Below, one piece after another: positions 32,772 to 41,293 of a DNA stretch of 52,310 bases. The translations under genes were made by a program, and so were the position numbers. Source of the DNA: an uncultured Prevotellaceae bacterium (GTDB lineage Bacteria; Bacteroidota; Bacteroidia; Bacteroidales; Bacteroidaceae); NCBI GenBank assembly GCA_946186505.1, contig CAMHNI010000023.1, positions 1 through 52,310 on the forward strand, in the 5' to 3' direction. The notes under the pieces were generated by a model. That model had not been told where the DNA came from and searched no databases. It worked only from the letters and a program-made list of their open reading frames with translations. The first letter of the stretch is position 1. Each line of letters begins with the position of its first letter.

Positions 32772-35330
32772 ATGGAAAAGATTACGAGAGTCCCTTTGAT
32801 ATTACTGACAGCCCTCTTGTCATGGCTCGCCACCGCCGTGTCCGGCCAACCGCTGTGCAGAATTACCTACTACGACGAGGAAGACGGACTGCCACATGGA
32901 CACGTCACCCAACTGTTGCAAGACAAACAGGGATTTCTGTGGTTTGCTACCTGGAACGGTCTGTGCCGGTTTGACGGCTATGAGTTCCAGAACTTCAAGA
33001 TGCAGGCAGGCGACGGCTGCCACATGCCCACCGACCGCATACGCAACATCGCCCTGCGCCCCGACGGCCATATCACGTGCCGCGTGGACGATGGCTATTT
33101 CCTGTTCGACACCCACACCTACCATTTCCGTGACCTGACAGAGCAGGAGACCCGCCAGGCGGCTGACGCTCTTCTCAGCTACCGCACAAGCAAATCGATG
33201 AAGAGCAGCGGACGGGTGGAATGGACCGACACCTACGGCACCAGCTGGACGCTGACACAAGACGGACAGCTGAGCTACAAAGAGAAGGGACAGCCGGCAA
33301 TAAACTACCCCTTGGAGAAGAAACTGCAGGAGATAACGTTCACCCTGACCGACCGGCAGGGCAACCTGTGGGCCTTAGGCAGCGACGGCATCTACAAATT
33401 CTGCACCGACATACAGCGCACCCAGCGGCTGCCTATTGAGCGGTCCTCGGAGGTGAAATGCCTGTTCATGGACAGTCGGCGGCGCTACTGGGTGACGACG
33501 AGAGAAGATGCTGCCGTACGCGTCTATACCTTAGACGGCGACCGACTGTTAGGCTATCTGGGCGGTGACGGACGGCTGCACCCGAACTACACCTGTTTCC
33601 CGGCACCCGTCTATTGCATCTATGAGGGCCATGACGGCACGCTGTGGCTCGGCACGAAGCCCGACGGCATTTACCGCCTGCGGGGACTGTCGGCCGGACA
33701 GTTCAGAATTGACCACCTGACGCAGTTGCCCAACCCGAATATCTATAACATTCTGGCCGACGGCAACGGCCGGCTATGGGTGGCCACCCTGGGCGGCGGC
33801 CTCTGCTACACGACAAGGCCGCAGGACGACAATCCACGATTCACCACTCCTAAGAACTATCCCCACGACGTGGCTCAGCGGGTGCGCTACCTGCACATCA
33901 CCAAGGAGGGGGTGCTGACGGCCGCCACGACCGACGGACTCGTCACGTCACAATTGGAGAGAAACGCTGAGGACATGCTGTTCCACCGTTTCGTCCGCGA
34001 CCCCGACCGTGCGACAAGCCTGAGCTGCAACGCCACCATGGACGTGCTGGAAACCAGCGACGGCAGCATCCTTGTAAGCACCGAGAGCGGTGGCATCAAC
34101 ACGGTCAGGAGCAGTCAGCTGACTGACTCGACGGCCAACTTCGAACGCAGACAGGACATCGACTTCAGACTGCCCCACGATGTGGCACTCTCGCTGACAG
34201 CGATGGACAAGGGCAGGCTGATGGTGGTCAGCAACCACCAGGTGACTGTCATCGACAGTACGGGCAGCTGCCGCGTGCTCGACGCAGGCTACTTCCGCAC
34301 GGCCCAGCCGTCACGCCAGACGGAGAGCACCGATGCCCGCTTCAGCGATGCCCACCCTTTGGCACTACAGGACGGCCGCTGGCTGTTCGGACTGAAGGAC
34401 GGTGCCGTCTTCACCTTTGTCGGGCAGATGTACCAGCCGGCCTACCGTCCCCGTCTGGTGCTGACGGGCATCTCCGTTCAGGGCGGTACCAACTACTGGG
34501 GAGCCGACGCCCTCGACTCACTCACACTCCAGCCCGACGAGCGCAGCCTGACCGTCCGCTTCGCCGCCATCGACCACCACGCCTCGAAGAACCTACACTA
34601 TGAGTTCCGACTGCTGACAGAGGCACATCCCGACAGCACGCAGTGGAACTTCATCGACGATAACCGTTCCGTCACCCTGCTTGACCTGCGGCCTGGCACC
34701 TACCGATTGGAGATACAATCGACCGATGCCGACGGACAGTGGACGGGCAACGTGCGACGGCTGACACTCATCGTGACGCCCACCTTCTGGGAATCGACGA
34801 TAGGGCGCCTGCTAATAGTCGTCCTGCTGCTGACCGTCATCGGCACCATTGCCTACACCTTATTATATATCCGCCGCATCAAGCGCAAGCAGCGCGAGAC
34901 GTTAGAGGCCTACCTGAAGCTGTTGGAGTCGCCACTGCCGCAGCCCGACAAGCCAACTCCTGCACCTGCCGAATCGGTCAGCGACCCCATGCTGGAGCGC
35001 GTCATGGCTTACATCGAAGAGAACATAGCCAATAACGACGCCAACGTGGGCGACATGGCCACAGCTGCCGCCACCAGCCGCTCGGGACTACAGCGGAAGC
35101 TGAAGCAGGCGATGGGCATCACGCCGCAGGACCTGCTGCGCGAAGCACGCATCAAGCACGCCTGCCAACTGTTGCGCACAACAGACAAGAGCGTTGCTGA
35201 AGTGGCCTACGCCTGCGGATTCGCCGACCCGAAATACTTCAGCCGCAGTTTCAAGCAGAGCATCGGGCAGACGCCGTCAGAGTACAAGAACGCTTCTTCA
35301 GGGAGTACAGATGCGTCAGAAGGGGCGTAA
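32772..35330 (+). CDS. Membrane-anchored propeller/Y_Y_Y sensor with direct AraC-type DNA-binding domain
   Basis: The 852-residue protein has an N-terminal signal or membrane segment (LILLTALLSWLATAVSG) and about 12 propeller repeats over 30-570 (DKQGFLWFATWNGLCRFDGYEF, DGNGRLWVATLGGGL). A Y_Y_Y domain lies at about 575-665 and one TM helix at about 675-700 (LLIVVLLLTVIGTIAYTLLYI). The C-terminus holds an AraC HTH pair (SRSGLQRKLKQAMGI; VAYACGFADPKYFSRSFKQ). Unlike a hybrid two-component system, it has no HATPase, dimerisation or receiver domain, so it should act as a one-component regulator from the membrane. The pectin esterase gene follows. A terminator overlaps its end. Confidence 0.87.
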   Translation: MEKITRVPLILLTALLSWLATAVSGQPLCRITYYDEEDGLPHGHVTQLLQDKQGFLWFATWNGLCRFDGYEFQNFKMQAGDGCHMPTDRIRNIALRPDGHITCRVDDGYFLFDTHTYHFRDLTEQETRQAADALLSYRTSKSMKSSGRVEWTDTYGTSWTLTQDGQLSYKEKGQPAINYPLEKKLQEITFTLTDRQGNLWALGSDGIYKFCTDIQRTQRLPIERSSEVKCLFMDSRRRYWVTTREDAAVRVYTLDGDRLLGYLGGDGRLHPNYTCFPAPVYCIYEGHDGTLWLGTKPDGIYRLRGLSAGQFRIDHLTQLPNPNIYNILADGNGRLWVATLGGGLCYTTRPQDDNPRFTTPKNYPHDVAQRVRYLHITKEGVLTAATTDGLVTSQLERNAEDMLFHRFVRDPDRATSLSCNATMDVLETSDGSILVSTESGGINTVRSSQLTDSTANFERRQDIDFRLPHDVALSLTAMDKGRLMVVSNHQVTVIDSTGSCRVLDAGYFRTAQPSRQTESTDARFSDAHPLALQDGRWLFGLKDGAVFTFVGQMYQPAYRPRLVLTGISVQGGTNYWGADALDSLTLQPDERSLTVRFAAIDHHASKNLHYEFRLLTEAHPDSTQWNFIDDNRSVTLLDLRPGTYRLEIQSTDADGQWTGNVRRLTLIVTPTFWESTIGRLLIVVLLLTVIGTIAYTLLYIRRIKRKQRETLEAYLKLLESPLPQPDKPTPAPAESVSDPMLERVMAYIEENIANNDANVGDMATAAATSRSGLQRKLKQAMGITPQDLLREARIKHACQLLRTTDKSVAEVAYACGFADPKYFSRSFKQSIGQTPSEYKNASSGSTDASEGA

Positions 35331-35352
35331 AAACGCTCATTGACGCGTTTTT
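35329..35352 (+). terminator. Terminator of the regulator gene
   Basis: AAAAACGC (35329-35336) pairs with GCGTTTTT (35345-35352), with an 8-base loop. The stem starts within the TAA stop codon and ends in a T-run. Confidence 0.7.
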
Positions 35353-35380
35353 CACCCCTGTTTGATGTAAAATTCACCCC
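35351..35380 (+). promoter_or_regulatory. Direct repeat TTCACCCC x2, candidate AraC-type operator
   Basis: TTCACCCC occurs at 35351-35358 and 35373-35380, exactly 22 bases apart, about two helical turns. The second copy ends 20 bases before the TAATTTTG box at 35401, overlapping the usual -33 region. AraC-family activators bind such direct repeats next to promoters. The regulator encoded immediately upstream is the natural candidate; this is inference. Confidence 0.6.
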
Positions 35381-35400
35381 ATTTCATCGGGGAAAAACCA

Positions 35401-35408
35401 TAATTTTG
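35401..35408 (+). promoter_or_regulatory. -7 box of the pectin esterase gene
   Basis: TAATTTTG matches TAnnTTTG, 41 bases before the ATG. A canonical TTTG -33 element is absent and its place is taken by the TTCACCCC repeat, as expected for an activator-dependent promoter. Confidence 0.6.
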
Positions 35409-35448
35409 CAGTCGAAAGCAATCTCAAACAAATTACTGACTGCGAACA

Positions 35449-38400
35449 ATGAAAAGTAAAATTACTGCATTTCTGACAATGGCCCTGATGGTCTGCTCGG
35501 CAGCCATCGGTGCCAAGAAGGTGCATACGCTGGGCGACTCCACGATGGCACCTTATGATGAGTCTGCTACCGTCACACGTGGCTGGGGTATGTACTTCGG
35601 CAACTTCCTGACTGACGGGTGGACAAGTGTGAACTACGCCAAGGGCGGACGCGACACCTATACCGGTTACAGCGAACTCTGGCAGAACGCCAAGAACAAC
35701 GTGCAAGCCGGCGACTACGTCATTATTACCTTCGGTCATAACGACGAGAAGAACGGAGGTATGGACGGCTACCAGCTGAAAGCTTACTACGAAGGCATCG
35801 GCGACGCCACGTCGGCTGCTGCCGTTGACCTGCGCGGAAGTATCCCCTCAACCACTTACAAGGAGAACCTTGGCAAGATTGTAGATGAGGTGCTGGCCAT
35901 GAATGCCATACCGGTCATCTGCTCACCCGTCTGCCGCAGCTATTTCGGCAGCGACGGCAAGATTCGCCGCAATGGCCGTCATGACCTGGGCGACTCGTTC
36001 AGCCTACTAACTGCCAACGGCCCGACAACCGGCAACAAGGTTGCTGCCGACGACCACACCATGGACTACGCCTACCACTCTGAGCAATTGGCCAAAGAGA
36101 AGAACGTGGCCTTCGTTGACTTGACGACAGCCACGAAGGAACTCTACGAAAAATACGGCGACACGAAGTGCCACGAGCAACTCTTCGACGGCGATGGTTC
36201 CACCCATTTCAACACCACTGGCGCGCTGCTCGTGGCCCGTCTCTGTGCCAAGCTCATGAAAGAACAGGGATTGCTCGCTGACAACATCAACATACCAGCC
36301 GACCTCTCTATTTCGCCCGCCACTGCCGACCTCGGCGACGGCTACAAGGGACAGACGGCCATGAAGGAACTGACGCTCAACGGTTTCGAGCTCTCGCCTT
36401 CTAACGGTACTATTGACATAACGGCTACCGAAGGCATCATGCTCTCTACTGACAAGACAAACTGGGAGTCGAGCCTCCAGGTAGAATACAAAAACGCCAC
36501 GCTCGTACAGAATATCTATGCCCGCGTCATTCTGGCCAATGCCGGCCTGTTCTCTGGAACCGTCACAGCCAAGTTGGGCGAAAAGACGGTAAGCGTTCCA
36601 CTGACCGTCAACGTCATCGAACTGGGCAGCGGCGACCCTTTTTCCGTAAAATGGACAATGAGCAGCAGTGACAAAGAGAAAGCTACCGTCACAGGAAATG
36701 CCACTGCCAACGATGTGAAATACGAAGGACTGGGATTTTATGGATATGTCAACGGTTATGGAGCCTTGATTGCTCCGGGCGACGGCAAGAGCGGCTCATG
36801 GCCTGCTGCCGGCATCGACGACGACCCCACACAGTATGTACAGTTTGCCGTGAACGCCCCTGAAGGCAAGAAACTCGATATCACCAGCATTGCCATGAAG
36901 ATCAAGGCACAGGGCGGCGGCTCGCTGCAGTGCCATGCATATTACTCTACAGATGGTTTCGTCACGCGGAAGACTATCTTTGCATCAGGTGTACTGAACG
37001 GCACATGGAACGAAATCAGCTGCGACGACGTTGTGACTGTCGATGAGGGCGACCGGCTGCTCATCCGCGTCTATCCCTGGTCGAAGAATGTTGACAATGG
37101 CCGCTGGATATGCATCTCCGATGTTGCTATTGAAGGACAGTCGAAGGATGCTGCAGGCGTGACGATAGAGGACGCCTACGTCAACTGGCCCTTCGTCGGT
37201 GAAAGTACTGATGCAGAATATAGCAGCAATGAGGTAGGAGCCACGATGGCCGCCACCACGCTTTCGCTTGGCAGCGGACTGAAAATCAGTGGCGTGCGCG
37301 ATATGGGCGGCTATAAGTGCAACAAGGTGTATAACCAAAGCGGGGCTTCGCTCGCCTCAACGGCTGGTGCCGACAACACCATGACGTTCACCATTCGGCC
37401 TGACGATGGCTTTATGTTCCTTCCCTCTGAGATTTCCTTCGGTGCGGCACGCATCGGTACTGGTGGCGGCACACTCAACGTGACGGTTTCTGCTGGCGAC
37501 AAGGAGGAGACGCTGGCTACAAACTGGGCACCTGGTTCATACACTGCTGCACCTTATTATAACGATTTCTCTGCTACCATCAGCTCATTGGCAGCAACGA
37601 CAGAGAATCCGCTGATTATCAGGATTGCACTCTGCTCGTTGGGCAATACCAAGGAGATTGGCTTCCACGACATCAAGGTTACCGGCACCGTCAGCGGTGC
37701 TGCCGCCCAGGTTACCAAGTATGCCCTGAACACCAGCGTCAGCCCTGCCGAAGCAGGCACTATTGACGTTGACCCCGACATGGCCTCCTTCAAGGAGGGT
37801 ACAGAAGTGACGCTGACCGCCAAGAAGAACTTCGGCTATAAGTTCCGCGAGTGGCAGGACGCCGATGGCACATCCTTAGGAACCGATGCAACGCTGACCG
37901 TCACCATGAATGCCGAGAAGACCGTGAAGGCCGTCTTCGAGACCATTCCCGTCTATACCATCACGACCAAGGTGACCAACGATGCCGACCGCACCTTGGG
38001 CAGCATCACGCTCGTCCCTAACGACCACAACAACCAGTATGAGGCTGGTACGGAGATTACCGCTACGGCTGTAGAGTCGAAGATACTGAAGTTCATGCAG
38101 TGGACCGACCAGAACGAGAACGCCGGCACCAGTGCCACACGTACGCTGACCGTCAACAGCGACATGGAGCTGTCGGCCAACTACGAGGTACAGGACTTCG
38201 TGGCCGTGTTCGATGCCAGCGTCAACAACTTCTACGCCTACGCCACCACGTCGGGCTATCCCTTTGCTGCCGACCTGACTTGGGACAACGGGCGCAACGC
38301 CTCGGCCTCGATCGTCAAGGTGAGCGACGGTTCGCTCTGCTACACCAAGGACGGCGGCACACCCGTAGTGCGCAATCGTGAGGGCGTCGTGCTGGGCGGC

Positions 38401-40881
38401 ATCAACGGTCTCTATCAGAACGGCTACCGCACCACCGACATCGCCTGGCAGTACCAGTTCTCGACCAAGGGCTTCACGGACGTCAGGTTCGAGGGCGACA
38501 TGGCCGCCAAGAACATGGCCACCAAGCAGTGGAAAGCTCAGGTATCGACCGACGGAAAGACCTTCACCGACATCGACGGTGCCACCTGGGAGATGACGGC
38601 CAATATTGCCAAAGCTGTCAGCATCGACCTGCCGGCTACGGCAGCCGACCAGGAGACTGTCTATGTCCGCATCACCGGCACGGGCACCGACCTGCTGTCG
38701 TCGAGCTACCAGTTCGACAACCAGTTCGACGGACTCGACTACTGCTCACACTCTGAGAGCGGCGTCGGCAACGTCTATGTGCTCGGCACCGCCGAGGTGG
38801 TGGCCGACGAGGAAGCTCCCGTCGTCACCGGTACCGTGCCCGCCGACAATGCCGAGAACGTTAGTGCTACGGGGCGCATCACCATCTCCTACAATGAACG
38901 CATACAGGCTGGCGACGCATCGCTGAAGGCCCTGCTCGAGGGCAACGGCGAGACGATGGAGATGAAGCCTGAGTGGAACAGCCGCTCGGTGAGCTTCAGC
39001 TATATCGGACTGGCCTACGGCAAGACATTCACACTGGCACTACCCGCCGGCTTTACTGCCGACCGCTCAGGGAACAAGGCTGCCGAACTGACGCTGACCT
39101 TCAAGACTATGGAGCGCACCCAGCCCGAGGCCAGACTCTACGACGCCGTGGTTGCCAAGGATGGCAGCGGTGACCATACCACCCTGCAGGACGCCATTAA
39201 CGCTGCACCCATCGGCCGGGCCAAGCCGTGGCTCATCTTCGTCAAGAACGGCGACTACACGGAGCACATCGACATTCCCGCCAACAAGCCCTACCTGCAC
39301 ATCATCGGTCAGGACCGCAATAAGACCGTTGTCAAGGACGACAAGCTCTGCGGCGGCGACAATCCCCTGCACGTCAGCGTGGGAGCCACGGTCGTGGTGA
39401 ACGCCGACAACATCTTCTTCGAGAACATCACGCTGGAGAACAGCTACGGCCACGAGAAGCAGGCCGGTCCACAGGCGCTGGCCCTGAACACCGGCGGCGA
39501 CCGCATTGCCCTGAACAACGTCCGCCTGCTCTCCTATCAGGACACCTGGATTACCACCTCGACCCAGAAGAACCGCCACTACATCAAGAACTCGCTCATT
39601 GAGGGTGCCGTCGATTTCATCTACAACGGCGGTGACGTCTTCCTCGATGGTGACACGCTGGAGATCAACCGTCCCTCGGGCGGATACATCGTCGCCCCCA
39701 ACCACACGGCTGACACGAAGTGGGGCTATGTGTTCATGAACAACGTCATCCGTCCGTTAAAAGGCATGAACGTCACCGACGTATGGCTGGGACGCCCCTG
39801 GCACGGCACGCCGAAGACCGTCTTCATCAACACGCAGACCTTCGTCAACATTCCCGCCAAGGGCTGGTACAACACTATGGGCGGACTGCCCGAGCTGTGG
39901 GCCGACTACAACACCGTCGATGCCAACGGCAACCCCCTGGACCTGAGCCAGCGCGAGGACTATTACTACTATACCGACCGCGACACAGGCAATAAAGTGG
40001 AGAAGTTCAACGTCAAGAACCACCTGACCGATGACGAGGCTGCCCAGTACACCGTGAAGAACGTGTGCGGCGGTACCGACGGCTGGCAGCCCGACCTGAT
40101 GTGTGAGGCCTGCGATGCACCTGTCGTCAGTATGAACGGCGGCAGACTGTCCTGGCCGTCTGTACCATACGCCATCTGTTACGTCGTGACCAAGGACGGC
40201 GAGGTTGCGGGCTTCACCACGGCCACGGAGTTCCCAACGGACGATGCCGATGCCAAATGGCAAGTGCAGGCCGTCAACGAATACGGTGGTCTGAGCAAGA
40301 TGTCGGCCAATGTCACCGTCGGCGGAGAGGCCATCGTCATCGATAAGGAGTACACCACCTATTGCAGCACACAGACCCTTGACTTCACCGCTGTCGAAGG
40401 ACTGGAGGCCTACGTCGTCACGGCAACCGACAAGACCACGGCCACACTGAGCAAGGTAACCACCGTGCCCGCTGCTACCGGACTCATACTGAAACGGACA
40501 GGCGACGAGACGACCTACACCGTGCCGGTAGCTACTGATGCCAGCCCCATAGAGAACAAACTGGTAGGCGTCACCACTGCCACACAGCTTTCTGCCAACC
40601 AGGCCTACGTCCTATCCGGCGGCAAATTCGTGAAGGCCACAGCAGGCACGCTGCCCGCTAAAAGGGCCTACCTGCCCGTCAGCAATGTTCCTGCCGAAGC
40701 CCGTGAACTAACCTTTGTCTTCGGCGAAGCCAGTGGAGTGTACGCTGTTGAGACAGACGAGAAGACTGTCCCAGCCCAAGTCTATGACCTTCAGGGCCGA
40801 CGTTACAGCTCAGACCTGGAAAACTCCAATCTGAAGCCCGGTCTGTATATTGTTGGCGGAAAAAAGAAGATTGTGAAATAA
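35449..40881 (+). CDS. Giant secreted pectin esterase: SGNH acetylesterase (CE12-like) fused to pectin methylesterase (CE8)
   Basis: The 1810-residue protein has a signal peptide (MKSKITAFLTMALMVCSAAIG). Residues about 22-285 are an SGNH esterase like rhamnogalacturonan acetylesterase (HTLGDSTMAPY, TFGHNDEK, DGSTHFN). Residues 285-740 are beta-sandwich modules; about 755-910 hold two InlB B-type repeats (TLTAKKNFGYKFREWQDADG); about 1125-1220 is a Big_5-type domain. Pectin methylesterase fills about 1228-1545 with PQALALNTGGDR, LSYQDTW, EGAVDFIYNGGDVF and WLGRPWHG (both catalytic Asp and the Arg). The end is a beta-module shared with the pectate lyase plus tail AQVYDLQGRRY...PGLYIVGGKKKIVK. 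One protein would deacetylate and demethylate pectin. A small peptide gene follows after 22 bases. Confidence 0.92.
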   Translation: MKSKITAFLTMALMVCSAAIGAKKVHTLGDSTMAPYDESATVTRGWGMYFGNFLTDGWTSVNYAKGGRDTYTGYSELWQNAKNNVQAGDYVIITFGHNDEKNGGMDGYQLKAYYEGIGDATSAAAVDLRGSIPSTTYKENLGKIVDEVLAMNAIPVICSPVCRSYFGSDGKIRRNGRHDLGDSFSLLTANGPTTGNKVAADDHTMDYAYHSEQLAKEKNVAFVDLTTATKELYEKYGDTKCHEQLFDGDGSTHFNTTGALLVARLCAKLMKEQGLLADNINIPADLSISPATADLGDGYKGQTAMKELTLNGFELSPSNGTIDITATEGIMLSTDKTNWESSLQVEYKNATLVQNIYARVILANAGLFSGTVTAKLGEKTVSVPLTVNVIELGSGDPFSVKWTMSSSDKEKATVTGNATANDVKYEGLGFYGYVNGYGALIAPGDGKSGSWPAAGIDDDPTQYVQFAVNAPEGKKLDITSIAMKIKAQGGGSLQCHAYYSTDGFVTRKTIFASGVLNGTWNEISCDDVVTVDEGDRLLIRVYPWSKNVDNGRWICISDVAIEGQSKDAAGVTIEDAYVNWPFVGESTDAEYSSNEVGATMAATTLSLGSGLKISGVRDMGGYKCNKVYNQSGASLASTAGADNTMTFTIRPDDGFMFLPSEISFGAARIGTGGGTLNVTVSAGDKEETLATNWAPGSYTAAPYYNDFSATISSLAATTENPLIIRIALCSLGNTKEIGFHDIKVTGTVSGAAAQVTKYALNTSVSPAEAGTIDVDPDMASFKEGTEVTLTAKKNFGYKFREWQDADGTSLGTDATLTVTMNAEKTVKAVFETIPVYTITTKVTNDADRTLGSITLVPNDHNNQYEAGTEITATAVESKILKFMQWTDQNENAGTSATRTLTVNSDMELSANYEVQDFVAVFDASVNNFYAYATTSGYPFAADLTWDNGRNASASIVKVSDGSLCYTKDGGTPVVRNREGVVLGGINGLYQNGYRTTDIAWQYQFSTKGFTDVRFEGDMAAKNMATKQWKAQVSTDGKTFTDIDGATWEMTANIAKAVSIDLPATAADQETVYVRITGTGTDLLSSSYQFDNQFDGLDYCSHSESGVGNVYVLGTAEVVADEEAPVVTGTVPADNAENVSATGRITISYNERIQAGDASLKALLEGNGETMEMKPEWNSRSVSFSYIGLAYGKTFTLALPAGFTADRSGNKAAELTLTFKTMERTQPEARLYDAVVAKDGSGDHTTLQDAINAAPIGRAKPWLIFVKNGDYTEHIDIPANKPYLHIIGQDRNKTVVKDDKLCGGDNPLHVSVGATVVVNADNIFFENITLENSYGHEKQAGPQALALNTGGDRIALNNVRLLSYQDTWITTSTQKNRHYIKNSLIEGAVDFIYNGGDVFLDGDTLEINRPSGGYIVAPNHTADTKWGYVFMNNVIRPLKGMNVTDVWLGRPWHGTPKTVFINTQTFVNIPAKGWYNTMGGLPELWADYNTVDANGNPLDLSQREDYYYYTDRDTGNKVEKFNVKNHLTDDEAAQYTVKNVCGGTDGWQPDLMCEACDAPVVSMNGGRLSWPSVPYAICYVVTKDGEVAGFTTATEFPTDDADAKWQVQAVNEYGGLSKMSANVTVGGEAIVIDKEYTTYCSTQTLDFTAVEGLEAYVVTATDKTTATLSKVTTVPAATGLILKRTGDETTYTVPVATDASPIENKLVGVTTATQLSANQAYVLSGGKFVKATAGTLPAKRAYLPVSNVPAEARELTFVFGEASGVYAVETDEKTVPAQVYDLQGRRYSSDLENSNLKPGLYIVGGKKKIVK

Positions 40882-40903
40882 CACATTAGGAAGGGCTCAA
40901 GAC

Positions 40904-41059
40904 ATGAAGAAATACTTGAAACCCGCCATAGAGATGATGGAAACGGAAACACAACCGTTGCTGGAGGCATCGGTGATAATCATCGATAACACCATAGAGA
41001 TAGCACCCTCAGAAGCAGAAACTCGCGAGATGGAGGAGATGTTGATGAACTTTGAATGA
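40904..41059 (+). CDS. 51-residue MKKY-type peptide downstream of the pectin esterase
   Basis: ATG 40904 lies 22 bases after the esterase stop, with AGGAAGGG upstream. The product begins MKKYLKPAIEMM, has TQPLLEASV at 16-24 and ends REMEEMLMNFE. It is very acidic. It matches the peptides at 23033 and 46793 in the N-terminal pattern, the (L/I)x(A/S)S element, length and position. It has no signal peptide or membrane helix. A terminator hairpin follows, so it closes the transcript. Confidence 0.75.
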   Translation: MKKYLKPAIEMMETETQPLLEASVIIIDNTIEIAPSEAETREMEEMLMNFE

Positions 41060-41088
41060 CCTTCAGAGGGTATAGATGAATTGTAACA

Positions 41089-41131
41089 TTTGCTTCGCAT
41101 CGCGACTCTGCGATGTGAAGCAATTGTTTTG
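41089..41131 (+). terminator. Terminator after the esterase-peptide pair
   Basis: GCTTCGCATCGC (41092-41103) pairs with GCGATGTGAAGC (41110-41121) with one G-U, extended by TT/AA, and is followed by AATTGTTTTGTT. It lies 32 bases after the peptide stop. Confidence 0.75.
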
Positions 41132-41138
41132 TTGATAG

Positions 41139-41183
41139 CCCGGCCTGTACATTGTCGGCGGTAAAAAGATGATTGTGAAATAA
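41139..41183 (+). pseudogene. Ghost of a C-terminal sorting-type tail
   Basis: The codons at 41139-41183 read PGLYIVGGKKMIVK then TAA, 13 of 14 residues identical to the end of the pectin esterase (PGLYIVGGKKKIVK). Several codons differ synonymously and TAG stands directly upstream in frame. It is therefore the stub of a lost paralogous gene end, not a coding unit. Confidence 0.75.
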
Positions 41184-41260
41184 AAACATCAGGAGGTTGC
41201 TTTTTCTGCCATAGTTTCAAAATAAAGATGAAAGTTGAAAGCTGAATCAAAATTTATTTG

Positions 41261-41268
41261 TAATTTTG
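41261..41268 (+). promoter_or_regulatory. -7 box of cca
   Basis: TAATTTTG followed by GCACCCGC lies 26 bases before the cca ATG. No TTTG at the standard distance was found. Confidence 0.55.
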
Positions 41269-41293
41269 CACCCGCAAAAAAACAAAGTATGAG

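Noticed and set aside
40904..41183. Peptide gene plus tail ghost as one disrupted large gene
   Set aside because: The peptide frame has its own start, spacing and homologues and is followed by a terminator; the ghost is in a separate frame behind TAG.
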